This document shows, piece after piece, positions 36,690 to 45,935 of a DNA stretch of 64,000 nt. The DNA lies in contig NZ_RKIJ01000016.1 of NCBI RefSeq assembly GCF_003752595.1, positions 1-64,000 of the forward strand, written 5' to 3'. Under the pieces are notes generated by a model. The model was not told where the DNA came from and did no database searches. It was given only the letters and a program-made list of their open reading frames with translations. Made by a program: the position numbers and the translations under genes. The DNA comes from Cellulomonas sp. PhB143. Its GTDB lineage: Bacteria; Actinomycetota; Actinomycetes; Actinomycetales; Cellulomonadaceae. Within the stretch, counting starts at the first letter, position 1; every line of letters starts with the position of its first letter.

Positions 36690-38663
36690 GTGACCACCGT
36701 GACGTCGGACTCGCTGGTCGGCCGGACGGTCGACGGCCGCTACCACGTCGTGTCCCGGATCGCCCGCGGCGGGATGGCGACGGTCTACCTCGCGCACGAC
36801 CGCCGGCTGGACCGCGAGGTCGCCCTCAAGGTCATGCACGCCCACCTCGCCGACGGCGTGGACGGCGTCGACTTCGTCTCCCGGTTCCGGCGTGAGGCGC
36901 GGGCCGCGGCCCGCCTCGCGCACCCGGGCCTCGTGGCGGTGTTCGACCAGGGTCTCGACGGCGACACCAGCTACCTGACCATGGAGTACGTGGAGGGCAG
37001 CAACCTGCGCCGGCGGCTGCGCGCCGAGCGCACCCTCTCGGTCGGAGACACGCTCGAAGCCCTCTGCGAGATCCTCGACGCGCTCGCCGCCGCGCACCGC
37101 GCCGGCCTCGTGCACCGCGACGTGAAGCCCGAGAACGTCCTCATCGACACCGACTCACGGCTGAAGCTCACCGACTTCGGGCTCGCGCGCGCCGTCACCG
37201 AGGTGACCACCACGACCGCGGGGACGATCCTCGGCACCGTCGCCTACATGGCGCCGGAGCTGATCCGCGCGGCCGCCTGCGACGCGCGCGCCGACGTGTA
37301 CTCGGTCGGCATCCTCGCCTACGAGATGCTCACGGGGTCGCTGCCCTATCCGGGCGACACCCCGATCCAGGTCGCGTTCGCGCACGTGAGCACCGACATC
37401 CCGGCCCCTTCCGCGGTCTTCGGCGCGCTGCCGGTCGAGCTGGACGAGCTGGTGGCGTCCCTCGCCGCACGGGACCCGGACGAGCGGCCGGCCGACGCCG
37501 GCGATGCGCTGGCCCGGGTGCGCGCCACGTTCTCCGCGCTCTCGGAGGCGGACCTGGCGCTGCGGCGGGAGCCCGGACCGGCGGACGAGACCGCGGGCGA
37601 GGACCCCCCCGGGGAGGGCGCCGCGCCGGCGCCGGAGCCCGCGCCGGGCACCTCCCTCGACGAGATCCCGACGACCGCGTTCGACGGCCTCGGGCCGCAG
37701 CGGCGGGACGCGCTCGTCGCCCGCTCGGGCGGCACGCGGGAGCTCGCCCCGCACCGGCCCCGGCGGTGGCGGCGGGCCGTCGCCTGGGCGCTCGCCCTCG
37801 TCCTCGTCCTCGGGGCCTCGGGTGCGGGCGCCTGGTGGTGGTTCACCGAGGGTCCCGGCGCGTACGCGAGCGTCCCCCAGGGTCTGGACGGGTCGGCGGC
37901 GCGCGCCGCCGAGGCGACCCTCGACGCCGCCGGCATCGACCACACGACGACCACCGCGTACAGCGACGACGTCCCCGCGGGGCAGATCGTCTCGACCGCG
38001 CCCGACGCCGGCGGAAAGGTCCGCAAGGACGGCTCCGTCGAGCTCGTGGTGTCGCAGGGCGTGCGCATGGTCACCGTCCCGGAGAAGCTCGTCGGCGAGA
38101 GCGAGGCCGACGCGAGCGCCGCCCTCACCGGCCGGGGCTTCACGGTGGGCGACCCCAACCATGCCTACGACGACACCGCGCCCGCCGGCACCGTCCTCGA
38201 GTCCTCGGTCGAGGAGGGCTCGACGCAGCGGCACGACACCACCGTGGTCCTGACCGTCTCGGACGGCCCCGCTCCCGTGGACGTGCCGTCGGTGACGGGG
38301 ATGACCAAGGACGACGCGACGGGGGCGCTCGACGACGCCGGCCTGACCACGGACACCTCCGAGGACTACTCCGAGGACGTCCCCGCCGGACGCGTCGTCT
38401 CGCAGGACCCTGCCTCCGGCGCCGACGCGCACCGCGGCGACACCGTGTCGGTCGTCGTCTCCCAGGGCCCCCCGCTCGTCGAGGTGCCGTCCGTCGTCGA
38501 CCAGAAGGTCGAGGCGGCGCAGAAGACCCTGGAGAAGGCCGGATTCGTCGTCGAGATCAAGGAGCTGTTCGGCTCCCGCCCCCTGGACCGCGTCCTGTTC
38601 CAGGACAAGAAGGCCGGGGACTCCGTGCCGAAGGGCAGCACGATCAAGCTCACGGTCACCTGA
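36690..38663 (+). CDS. PASTA-domain Ser/Thr protein kinase, PknL-like
   Basis: The 657-residue membrane kinase has a cytosolic Hanks-type catalytic domain (15-280): Gly-loop RGGMATVY, Lys47, VHRDVKPEN, DFGLA and APE. A Pro/Ala-rich juxtamembrane stretch (290-355), one transmembrane helix (about 365-385) and four extracellular PASTA domains (390-657) follow. PASTA domains bind peptidoglycan fragments or lipid II, so the kinase probably senses cell-wall state. Gene position beside Rv2175c-like and aroG genes matches M. tuberculosis pknL, but PknL there lacks PASTA domains (from memory). Confidence 0.92.
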   Translation: MTTVTSDSLVGRTVDGRYHVVSRIARGGMATVYLAHDRRLDREVALKVMHAHLADGVDGVDFVSRFRREARAAARLAHPGLVAVFDQGLDGDTSYLTMEYVEGSNLRRRLRAERTLSVGDTLEALCEILDALAAAHRAGLVHRDVKPENVLIDTDSRLKLTDFGLARAVTEVTTTTAGTILGTVAYMAPELIRAAACDARADVYSVGILAYEMLTGSLPYPGDTPIQVAFAHVSTDIPAPSAVFGALPVELDELVASLAARDPDERPADAGDALARVRATFSALSEADLALRREPGPADETAGEDPPGEGAAPAPEPAPGTSLDEIPTTAFDGLGPQRRDALVARSGGTRELAPHRPRRWRRAVAWALALVLVLGASGAGAWWWFTEGPGAYASVPQGLDGSAARAAEATLDAAGIDHTTTTAYSDDVPAGQIVSTAPDAGGKVRKDGSVELVVSQGVRMVTVPEKLVGESEADASAALTGRGFTVGDPNHAYDDTAPAGTVLESSVEEGSTQRHDTTVVLTVSDGPAPVDVPSVTGMTKDDATGALDDAGLTTDTSEDYSEDVPAGRVVSQDPASGADAHRGDTVSVVVSQGPPLVEVPSVVDQKVEAAQKTLEKAGFVVEIKELFGSRPLDRVLFQDKKAGDSVPKGSTIKLTVT

Positions 38664-38690
38664 CCCGGGGGCGCGGTCCGTGCGCGCGGG

Positions 38691-40043
38691 TCAGCGCGTG
38701 CGGAGCATCTGCGCCACCTGGAACGCCATCTCGAGCGACTGCTGGTGGTTCAGACGCGGGTCGACGAGCGTCTCGTAGCGCAGGGCGAGCCCCGCATCGT
38801 CGATCTCCTCGCTCCCGCCGAGCACCTCGGTGACGTCGTCCCCCGTGAGCTCGCAGTGCAGGCCGCCGGGCACGGTGCCAAGCGCGCGGTGCACCTCGAA
38901 GAACCCCCGGACCTCGTCCAGCACGTCCTCGAACCGGCGCGTCTTGTAGCCGCTCTCGGACGTGATGGTGTTGCCGTGCATCGCGTCGCTGATCCACGTG
39001 ACGGGGACCCCCGTGGCGGCGACCGCCTCGACCAGCGGGGGCAGCGCGCTGCGGACGGCGGACGCGCCCATCCTCGTGATGAAGGTGAGCCGGCCGGGGA
39101 CCGCGTCGGGGTTGAGCCGCTCGACCAGTGCCAGCGCGTCCGCGGGCGTGGTGCTCGGGCCGAGCTTGACGCCGATCGGGTTGGCCAGCCGCGCCAGCAG
39201 GTCGACGTGCGCGCCGTCGATCTGCCGGGTGCGTTCCCCGATCCACAGGAAGTGCCCGGACGTGCCGTACGCGCGCCCGGTGCGCGAGTCGACGCGGGTC
39301 AGCGCCCGCTCGTAGTCGAGGACGAGCGCCTCGTGGCTCACGTAGAACTCGACGGTCCGCAGGGCGTCGAAGTCCGCGCCGCAGGCGTCCATGAACCGGA
39401 TCGCGCGGTCGATCTCCGCCGCCGTGCGCTCGTAGGCGGCGTAGGCGGGGTTCTCCATGAAACCGCGGTTCCACTCGTGCACGCGCCGCAGGTCCGCGTA
39501 GCCGCCGCTCGTGAAGGCGCGCACCACGTTCAGCGTCGCGGCCGAGATGCCGTAGGCCTGGAACAGTCGTTCCGGGTCCGGGAGCCGGTCTGCCTCGGTG
39601 AAGGGGAACGAGTTGACCATGTCCCCGCGGTAGACGGGGAGCGTGACCCCGTCCCGCGTCTCGGTGTCCGAGCTGCGGGGCTTCGCGTACTGGCCCGCCA
39701 TCCGGCCCATCTTGACGACGGGCGTGCTCGCGCCGTGCGTCAGGATGACCGCCATCTGCAGGATCGTGCGCACCTTGTTGCGGATGCGGTCGGCGTTCGC
39801 CTCGGCGAACGTCTCGGCGCAGTCGCCGCCCTGGAGCAGGAACGCCTCTCCCCGACCGGCGGCGGCGAGCCGGTCACGGAGCAGGTCCGCCTCGTGCGGG
39901 ACGACGAGGGGCGCGGCCTGCGCGAGGCGCCCGGTGACGTCCTCGAGCGCCGCCCGGTCGGGCCAGGTGGGCTGCTGGAGGGCGACCAGGCGCCGGAAGT
40001 GCTCGAGGCCCTCGAGCACGTCCGGCGCGGCGGTGGTGGACAC
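38691..40043 (-). CDS. aroG: Class II 3-deoxy-7-phosphoheptulonate (DAHP) synthase
   Basis: The 450-residue plant-type DAHP synthase condenses phosphoenolpyruvate and erythrose 4-phosphate, the first step to aromatic amino acids. The class II signatures QGGDCAETF, MGRMAGQYAKPRS, GFMENPAY, SHFLWIGERT-like and the C-terminal HQQSLEMAFQVA are all visible. A metal-binding Cys, His and Glu are kept. The gene follows PPi-PFK by 3 nt, so both are probably one unit, linking glycolysis to aromatic synthesis. trpD 8 kb away uses the pathway product. Confidence 0.96.
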   Translation of the reverse strand: MSTTAAPDVLEGLEHFRRLVALQQPTWPDRAALEDVTGRLAQAAPLVVPHEADLLRDRLAAAGRGEAFLLQGGDCAETFAEANADRIRNKVRTILQMAVILTHGASTPVVKMGRMAGQYAKPRSSDTETRDGVTLPVYRGDMVNSFPFTEADRLPDPERLFQAYGISAATLNVVRAFTSGGYADLRRVHEWNRGFMENPAYAAYERTAAEIDRAIRFMDACGADFDALRTVEFYVSHEALVLDYERALTRVDSRTGRAYGTSGHFLWIGERTRQIDGAHVDLLARLANPIGVKLGPSTTPADALALVERLNPDAVPGRLTFITRMGASAVRSALPPLVEAVAATGVPVTWISDAMHGNTITSESGYKTRRFEDVLDEVRGFFEVHRALGTVPGGLHCELTGDDVTEVLGGSEEIDDAGLALRYETLVDPRLNHQQSLEMAFQVAQMLRTR

Positions 40044-40046
40044 CGG

Positions 40047-41264
40047 TCAGTGCTCGGCGGGCACGAGGGGCTGGCCGAGGTCCGCGAGCAGCTCGCCGAA
40101 CCACGGCTGCGACACGTCGAACGCCTTGCCGCCTGCGATGCGGGGGAACTCGATGGCACGCAGCAGGTCGCCCTGCTCCTCGTCGTGCCCGATGACGCCG
40201 GGCTCGCCGCGCAGCGCGCAGTCGACCGCGAGGTCCGTCATCGACTTGATCAGGCGCTGGTCCTCCGCGTTGGCTGCCGCCGCGCGCGAGTAGTAGCCGG
40301 ACTTCTGCACCATCGTCTTCTCGGCTCCCAGCTTCTCGCCGAACTGCTTGGCGAACCACTGGCCGGGGTTGACGGTGTCGAGCTTGACGTGCCCGAACGG
40401 GTCGCGCTCGACGGGGGTGCCGGCGGCCTCGAGCTGCTCGACGATCTCGTGCATGCCGGCGCCCTCGGAGAGGAAGATGTTGACGTTGCCCTGGCTGTCC
40501 ATGATGGCCTTGAGGCGCTCGGCCTCGGCGTCGATGTCCAGCGCGAGCTCGGGCACGAACACGGCGTGCACGTCCCAGCGCTCGCGCGTCAGGCCGATGC
40601 CGGGGACCCACTCCTGCTGGTCCAGCCACTTGCGGTACTCGACGGCCGCGGCGGCGGTGAGCCACCCGCAGTGGCGTCCCATGACCTCGTGCACGATGAG
40701 CATGCGCGGTCCGCTGCGGTGCTCGCCGATGATGTTCGCGGCGAAGCCGGCGGCCTCCTCGGCCGCGGTCCACGCGCCCAGCGACTGGCGGATCGGCACC
40801 ACGTCGTTGTCGATGGTCTTGGGCAGCCCGACCACGGTCAGGCCGTAGCCGTTGTCCGCGAGGTAGGCCGCCAGGTCGGCCGCGGTCGTGTTCGTGTCGT
40901 CCCCGCCGATCGTGTGCAGGACGTCCACGCCGTCGGCCTTCAGTCGCTCGGCGGCGACCTGCAGGGGGTCCTCGCCCTCCTGGACGAGCCCGCGCCTGAC
41001 GCAGTCCGCGGCGTTCGTGAGCTTCACGCGCGAGTTGCCGATGGGCGAGCCGCCGAAGCGGTGCAGGATGCCGGCGTTCTCGCGCACCTGCTCGTCGACC
41101 ACGATCTTGTCCCCGCGCAGCAGGCCGTAGTAGCCGTGCTGGTAGGCGATGATCTCGACCTCCGGCGCGATCTCGGTGTAGCGCTCGATGAGACCCCCGA
41201 CGGCGGAGGACAGGCAGGGAGCGAAGCCACCGGCCGTGAGGAGGGCGACGCGACGGACGGACAT
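40047..41264 (-). CDS. Pyrophosphate-dependent 6-phosphofructokinase
   Basis: The 405-residue PFK interconverts fructose 6-phosphate and fructose 1,6-bisphosphate. The donor site reads GGDDTN (120-125) and the catalytic loop PKTIDND (148-154). Asp in place of the Gly of ATP-type GGDG blocks ATP and, with the preceding Lys, marks PPi use, as in Amycolatopsis-type and plant-like PFP. Sugar-phosphate motif MGRHCGW is present. GAGAGG lies before the ATG. The reaction would be reversible and could save ATP. Confidence 0.92.
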   Translation of the reverse strand: MSVRRVALLTAGGFAPCLSSAVGGLIERYTEIAPEVEIIAYQHGYYGLLRGDKIVVDEQVRENAGILHRFGGSPIGNSRVKLTNAADCVRRGLVQEGEDPLQVAAERLKADGVDVLHTIGGDDTNTTAADLAAYLADNGYGLTVVGLPKTIDNDVVPIRQSLGAWTAAEEAAGFAANIIGEHRSGPRMLIVHEVMGRHCGWLTAAAAVEYRKWLDQQEWVPGIGLTRERWDVHAVFVPELALDIDAEAERLKAIMDSQGNVNIFLSEGAGMHEIVEQLEAAGTPVERDPFGHVKLDTVNPGQWFAKQFGEKLGAEKTMVQKSGYYSRAAAANAEDQRLIKSMTDLAVDCALRGEPGVIGHDEEQGDLLRAIEFPRIAGGKAFDVSQPWFGELLADLGQPLVPAEH

Positions 41265-41368
41265 GATGAGAAGTACCTCTCGTCGAAGGGACGCGACGCA
41301 GCGGTCGGACCGCTCGAGGACGCGCCGCGGGCCGGGACGCCCGGGGCCGGGCGTGCGCTGCTACCGCC

Positions 41369-42157
41369 TCATCCTACCGACGGCTCCTGGGGGTCGGACG
41401 GCGGTTCCGGCACCTGGACGTCGGGCGCGGGCCGGCCGCCGGGCGCCTGCGTGCCGTCGGCGCCCTCGGCCGCGGAGCCCGCCGCGAGCCGCGCCTTGGC
41501 CGTGGCCGCGTAGATGTCCACGTACTCCTGCCCCGAGAGGCTCATCACCGCATACATGATCTCGTCGGTGACGGCGCGCAGGATGAAGCGGTCGTTCTCC
41601 ATCCCCCGGTACCTGCTGAAGTCGAGCGGCTCGCCGAACACGACGCCGATCCGCATGAGCTTCGGGATGCGCCGGCCGATCGGCTGCGCCTCGCCGGTGC
41701 CGATCATCGCGACGGGAACCACGGGCGCCCCGGACTCGAGCGCGAGCCGGGCGACGCCGGTCTTGCCCCGGTGCAGGCGTCCGTCCGGGCTGCGCGTCCC
41801 CTCGGGATAGATGCCGAAGACGTCGCCGTCGCTGAGCACCCTCAGCCCGGTGCTCAGCGCCGCCTCGCTCGCGCGGCCGCCGGACCGGTCGACGGGGATC
41901 GTCCCCACGCCGCGCATGAAGCCCGCCGTGACACGACCCTTGACGCCCGTGCCGGTGAAGTAGTCGGACTTTCCGAGGAACTGGACCTTGCGGTCGAGCA
42001 CGAGCGGGAGGACGAACGAGTCGATGACGGCGAGGTGGTTGCTCGCGAGGACGACGCCGCCCGAGGAAGGCACCTTCTCAGCTCCCCGGGCCCACGGCCG
42101 GAACATCAGACGGAGCACCGGCCCGACGAGCACGTGCTTCATCCACCAGTAGAACAC
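41369..42157 (-). CDS. 1-acyl-sn-glycerol-3-phosphate acyltransferase-like protein
   Basis: The 262-residue membrane-associated PlsC-family enzyme has the acyltransferase motif NHLAVIDSF (HX4D), a glycerol-phosphate block GTIPVDRSGG, and YPEGTRSPDG. It would acylate lysophosphatidic acid in phospholipid synthesis, or another acyl acceptor. The C-terminal 40 residues are Pro/Gly/Ala-rich and disordered. GTG at 42157 was chosen because AGGAGG lies 4 nt upstream; a longer frame adds about 13 residues without a better site. It is a single-gene unit. Confidence 0.9.
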   Translation of the reverse strand: MFYWWMKHVLVGPVLRLMFRPWARGAEKVPSSGGVVLASNHLAVIDSFVLPLVLDRKVQFLGKSDYFTGTGVKGRVTAGFMRGVGTIPVDRSGGRASEAALSTGLRVLSDGDVFGIYPEGTRSPDGRLHRGKTGVARLALESGAPVVPVAMIGTGEAQPIGRRIPKLMRIGVVFGEPLDFSRYRGMENDRFILRAVTDEIMYAVMSLSGQEYVDIYAATAKARLAAGSAAEGADGTQAPGGRPAPDVQVPEPPSDPQEPSVG

Positions 42158-42212
42158 CGGGCCTCCTGCAACTCCTCGGAACGACCCGCGGCGCACGGGT
42201 GCCCCTCGACTC

Positions 42213-42218
42213 TAGAGT
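42213..42218 (+). promoter_or_regulatory. -10 box, leaderless start of the small membrane protein
   Basis: TAGAGT ends 7 nt before the ATG at 42226. Confidence 0.5.
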
Positions 42219-42225
42219 GATACCC

Positions 42226-42873
42226 ATGTCACCACCGAACGCGGGCACGCCGGGCGAGGACCGCCCGCAGCCGGAGAACCCCGGAACCCCGGAGGGTGCG
42301 GGCGGCGCGGGCGCCCCCGGCCCCGCGGAGCCGGAGCACCGTCGCGACCGCGACGACCCTCTCGACGTGGAGGCGCGGTGGGCCGACATCGTGGCCGACC
42401 TCGGGGGCGAGCCGGACGGCTCACCGGCGCCCGTCGACCCCGGGGTACCGGGAGCCGGACCCGCGAGCGGGACCCGGCAGACCCACCGCGGCGTCGCCGG
42501 CCTCCCGCGCGCACCGTGGGTCCGGGACCCCGCCGGACCGGCCCCGGGCCCTGCCCCATCGGTCCCGGGCCCTGCCGGGCCACGCGACTGGCCCACGAGC
42601 GACGAGGTGGAGGCGCTCGAGGACGAGCAGTCCCACTTCGTCCCGCCGGAGCCGCCGCCCCTGGGGGGCCGCGACCCCCTGCTCACGCTCGCCTGGACCG
42701 TCGCCGTCGTCGCCCCGGTGGCGCTCCTGGTCGCCGCGGTGCTGATCAGCCCGATGCCCTCGGCGCTGGTCGCCGGGGCAGGGCTCGCGTTCCTCGCCGC
42801 GGTCGCCGTCCTCGTCTGGCGCATGCCGCACCGCAAGGACCCCGACGACCACGACCGGGGCGCCGTCGTCTGA
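42226..42873 (+). CDS. Pro-rich protein with two C-terminal transmembrane helices
   Basis: I do not recognise this family. The 215-residue protein has a Pro/Gly/Ala-rich, acidic N-terminal 145 residues likely to be disordered, including WADIVADLGG and SDEVEALEDEQSHFVPPEPPPL, then two hydrophobic helices (about 155-175 and 180-200) and a short basic/acidic tail. The conserved-looking HFVPPEPPPL motif before the helices is common in an uncharacterised actinobacterial membrane family. It converges with the glucokinase gene with only 3 nt between the stops. Confidence 0.75.
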   Translation: MSPPNAGTPGEDRPQPENPGTPEGAGGAGAPGPAEPEHRRDRDDPLDVEARWADIVADLGGEPDGSPAPVDPGVPGAGPASGTRQTHRGVAGLPRAPWVRDPAGPAPGPAPSVPGPAGPRDWPTSDEVEALEDEQSHFVPPEPPPLGGRDPLLTLAWTVAVVAPVALLVAAVLISPMPSALVAGAGLAFLAAVAVLVWRMPHRKDPDDHDRGAVV

Positions 42874-42876
42874 CGC

Positions 42877-43821
42877 TCAGATCCTGGCGAGGTCCGCCGC
42901 GCCGATGATGCCGGCCTCGTTGCCGTGCTGCGCCACGGCGATCCGCGCCTCGGGGCGGTGCCCCAGCGCGGACAGCTGCTCCGCGAACGCGGCGCGCGCG
43001 GGGCGCAGCAGGATGTCGCCGGCCGCGGCCACGCCGCCGCCGACGACGATCAGCTCCGGGTCGAGGAGGGCGGCGACGGACGCCGAGCCCTCGCCGATCC
43101 AGCGGCCGAGGCCTTCGATCAGCGAGAGGGCGAGCTCGTCGCCCTCCTCCGCGGCCTGGGTGATCTGCGGGCCACGGAGCGCCGCCGGCGAGCCGCCGGC
43201 GAGCTCGAGCAGGCGGCGGGCACGGTCGGGGTAGGCCACGGCGGCCGCCTGGCCGTCACGCACGAGCGCGCTCCCGGACGCGTACTGCTCCCAGCAGCCC
43301 TCGTGCCCGCAGCCGCAGTAGTGGCCGCCGGGGACGACGCGCATGTGCCCGATCTCGGCGGCGGCGCCCCACTTGCCGCGCACCAGCGTGCGGTCGATGA
43401 CGATCGCTCCGCCGAGGCCGGTGCCGACGGTGAGCATGAGCATGTCCGTCGCGTCCTTGCCCGCGCCGAAGGCGAACTCGGCCCACCCGGCGGCGTTCGC
43501 GTCGTTCTCGACGACGATGTCGACGTCCATGTCGAGCAGCGCGGCGACGTTGTCGGCCAGCGGGTACTCGCGCCAGGCGATGTTCGGGGCGAAGAGGACC
43601 GAGCGACGGTCGGGGCTGACGAAGCCGGCCGCGGCGAGGCCCACGGCGCCGACGTCGTAGCTCGCGGCAAGCTCCTTGCACGCGTCGGCGACGGCCGCGT
43701 CGATGCCCGCCGTGTCGTCCGGGGCCGTGTCGCGACGGACCTGGGCGAGGATCGTGCCGTCCTCGTCGACCACACCCGCGGCGATCTTCGTACCGCCGAT
43801 GTCGACCCCGATGGCGTGCAT
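42877..43821 (-). CDS. glkA: ROK-family glucokinase
   Basis: The 314-residue sugar kinase begins with the phosphate-binding DIGGTKIAAG and carries the ROK signature: VENDANAAGWAE with the catalytic Asp, GTGLGGA, and the zinc motif CGCGHEGCWEQYASG (about residues 165-180). These features identify ROK glucokinase, the likely entry kinase for glucose and regulator of carbon catabolite control in actinobacteria. It may use ATP or polyphosphate; the sequence does not decide. GTGAGGAC before the ATG is the ribosome-binding site. Confidence 0.92.
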   Translation of the reverse strand: MHAIGVDIGGTKIAAGVVDEDGTILAQVRRDTAPDDTAGIDAAVADACKELAASYDVGAVGLAAAGFVSPDRRSVLFAPNIAWREYPLADNVAALLDMDVDIVVENDANAAGWAEFAFGAGKDATDMLMLTVGTGLGGAIVIDRTLVRGKWGAAAEIGHMRVVPGGHYCGCGHEGCWEQYASGSALVRDGQAAAVAYPDRARRLLELAGGSPAALRGPQITQAAEEGDELALSLIEGLGRWIGEGSASVAALLDPELIVVGGGVAAAGDILLRPARAAFAEQLSALGHRPEARIAVAQHGNEAGIIGAADLARI

Positions 43822-44042
43822 GTCCGTCCTCACTGTCCTGGTCCCCGGCGCATCCCGGGGACACGCGTCGTCCTGCGTCCCGCGCGGCGCAACACCGTCA
43901 CGCGCCGGTCCCACGTCGTCGGGGAGAAAAATACCCCGCGCACGCACTACCGCGCGCACGGGTCCACGTACCGGAGCGGGCGGGGACCGTCCACGAGCCT
44001 AGCCGTCGGCGCAGCGGTTCCGGGGCACCCCGCGATAGCCGG

Positions 44043-44048
44043 TACTCT
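44043..44048 (+). promoter_or_regulatory. -10 box upstream of the acyl-CoA ligase
   Basis: TACTCT would give a leader of about 30 nt that includes a GGAG about 8 nt before the ATG at 44084. The 262-nt gap 43822-44083 otherwise holds nothing I recognise. Confidence 0.4.
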
Positions 44049-44083
44049 GGGTTTCACCATCGACCACTGCCACTGGAGCCAGA

Positions 44084-45898
44084 ATGGACGAGTCGTCCGC
44101 CCCGCGCGTCATCGACGTCGACCCCGCGACCAACCTCACCGACCTGCTCGCCGCACGCGTGGCCGCGGACCCGGGCGCGACGATGATCGAGCGCCGCCCC
44201 GCCGGCGGCGGGGGCTGGGTGCCGGTCACCGCGCAGGAGTTCGAGGACGACGTCGTGGCGGTCGCCAAGGGCCTCGTCGCCCACGGCGTGGAGCCCGGGA
44301 CGATGGTCGGGATCATGTCGCGCACCCGCTACGAGTGGACGCTCCTCGACTGGGCCGCGTGGTCCGCCGGCGCCGTGCCCGTCCCGATCTACGAGACCTC
44401 CAGCGCCGAGCAGGTCCGGTGGATCCTGTCGGACTCGGGCGTGGGCCTGCTGGTCGTCGAGACCGCGCAGCACGCCGCCACGGTGGACGAGGTGCGCGCC
44501 GAGCTGCCCGCCCTGACGCAGGTGCTCACGCTGGACGACGGCGCCGTCCAGGAGCTCGTCTCCGCCGGCGCGGACGTGCCGGACGAGGAGATCCGGCGGC
44601 GGCGCGGCCTCGCGGACCTCGACGACGTCGCCACCCTCATCTACACCTCGGGCACGACCGGCACGCCGAAGGGCGCCCGGATGACGCACCGGAACTTCTA
44701 CTCGCTCGCGGTCAACGCCGTCGAGGCGGTGCCCGAGGTCTTCAGCGAGCCCGGCGGCCGCACCCTGCTCTTCATGCCCCTCGCCCACGTCTTCGCCCGG
44801 TTCATCGGCGTCCTCGTCGTCGCGGGCGGCACCGTGCTCGCCCACTCCCCCGACACGAAGCAGCTCCTGGACGACCTGGCGTCCTTCCGCCCGACGTACA
44901 TCCTGTCCGTGCCGCGGGTCTTCGAGAAGGTCTACAACTCGTCGGAGCAGAAGGCCTCGGCCGAGGGCCACCTGAAGATCTTCCACTGGGCGAGCGCCAC
45001 CGCGATCGCCTGGTCGCGAGCGCTCGACACACCCCGCGGTCCGGGACCCTGGCTCCGGCTGCAGCACGCGCTCGCCGACCGGCTCGTGTACCGCAAGCTC
45101 CGCGCCGCGCTGGGCGGCAACACCCGCTGGGCCGTCTCGGGCGGCGGCCCGCTCGGCGAGCGCCTCGGCCACTTCTACCGCGGCAACGGCGTCACGATCC
45201 TCGAGGGGTACGGCCTCACGGAGACCACCGCGCCCACGTCGGTGAACCGCCCGACGGCGATCCGCGTCGGCAGCGTGGGCAAGCAGCTGCCCGGCTGCGC
45301 GGTCCGCATCGACGCGGACGGCGAGATCCTGGTCAAGGGCCACCACGTCTTCGCCGGCTATCACAACAACCCCGCCGAGACCGAGCACGCCTTCTCGGAC
45401 GGGTGGTTCCGCTCCGGAGACCTCGGCGCGCTCGACGACGAGGGCTACCTCACCATCACGGGCCGCAAGAAGGAGATCATCGTGACGGCGGGCGGCAAGA
45501 ACGTCGCCCCGGCGATCCTCGAGGACCGGCTCCGCGCCCACGCGCTCATCAGCCAGTGCATCGTCGTCGGCGACCAGAAGCCCTTCATCGCCGCGCTCGT
45601 CACGCTGGACCCCGAGGGACTGCCGGGCTGGTGCTCGATGCACGGCAAGCCGGCGCTCGGCGTGGCCGAGGCCGTCGACGACCCGGACGTGCGCCGCGCG
45701 CTCGACGAGGCGGTCGAGCGCGCCAACGCGGCCGTCTCGAGGGCCGAGTCCATCCGCAAGTACAGCGTGCTCGACACCGACTTCACGGTCGAGAACGACT
45801 ACCTGACCCCTTCGCTGAAGGTCAAGCGCAACGTCGTCCTCAAGGACTACGCCGCCGAGATCGAGAAGCTCTACGCGCCGCGGGAGGACCGCGGCTGA
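44084..45898 (+). CDS. Long-chain fatty acid-CoA ligase, FadD15-like
   Basis: The 604-residue AMP-forming acyl-CoA synthetase activates fatty acids through an acyl-adenylate. It has the P-loop-like YTSGTTGTPKGA (about residue 190), YGLTETTAP, and SGDLGALDDEGYLTITGRKKE with the catalytic Lys in the C-terminal domain. Its length and the FHWASATA...RLQHALADRLVY region are those of the long-chain FadD15 subfamily. M. tuberculosis fadD15 (Rv2187c) is in the same neighbourhood (from memory). It could serve membrane-lipid recycling with the PlsC gene nearby. Confidence 0.93.
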   Translation: MDESSAPRVIDVDPATNLTDLLAARVAADPGATMIERRPAGGGGWVPVTAQEFEDDVVAVAKGLVAHGVEPGTMVGIMSRTRYEWTLLDWAAWSAGAVPVPIYETSSAEQVRWILSDSGVGLLVVETAQHAATVDEVRAELPALTQVLTLDDGAVQELVSAGADVPDEEIRRRRGLADLDDVATLIYTSGTTGTPKGARMTHRNFYSLAVNAVEAVPEVFSEPGGRTLLFMPLAHVFARFIGVLVVAGGTVLAHSPDTKQLLDDLASFRPTYILSVPRVFEKVYNSSEQKASAEGHLKIFHWASATAIAWSRALDTPRGPGPWLRLQHALADRLVYRKLRAALGGNTRWAVSGGGPLGERLGHFYRGNGVTILEGYGLTETTAPTSVNRPTAIRVGSVGKQLPGCAVRIDADGEILVKGHHVFAGYHNNPAETEHAFSDGWFRSGDLGALDDEGYLTITGRKKEIIVTAGGKNVAPAILEDRLRAHALISQCIVVGDQKPFIAALVTLDPEGLPGWCSMHGKPALGVAEAVDDPDVRRALDEAVERANAAVSRAESIRKYSVLDTDFTVENDYLTPSLKVKRNVVLKDYAAEIEKLYAPREDRG

Positions 45899-45922
45899 CG
45901 CCCGTGTGTCGGTAGCGGTCCG

Positions 45923-45928
45923 TAGCGT
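45923..45928 (+). promoter_or_regulatory. -10 box, leaderless start of the DEDDh/GIY-YIG nuclease
   Basis: TAGCGT ends 7 nt before the ATG at 45936 and favours that start over an in-frame GTG at 45906. Confidence 0.5.
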
Positions 45929-45935
45929 GCGCGGC

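Noticed and set aside
43822-44083. A small RNA or gene in the gap between glucokinase and acyl-CoA ligase
   Set aside because: Only a promoter-like TACTCT was seen; no strong hairpin or open frame with a ribosome-binding site supports a gene.
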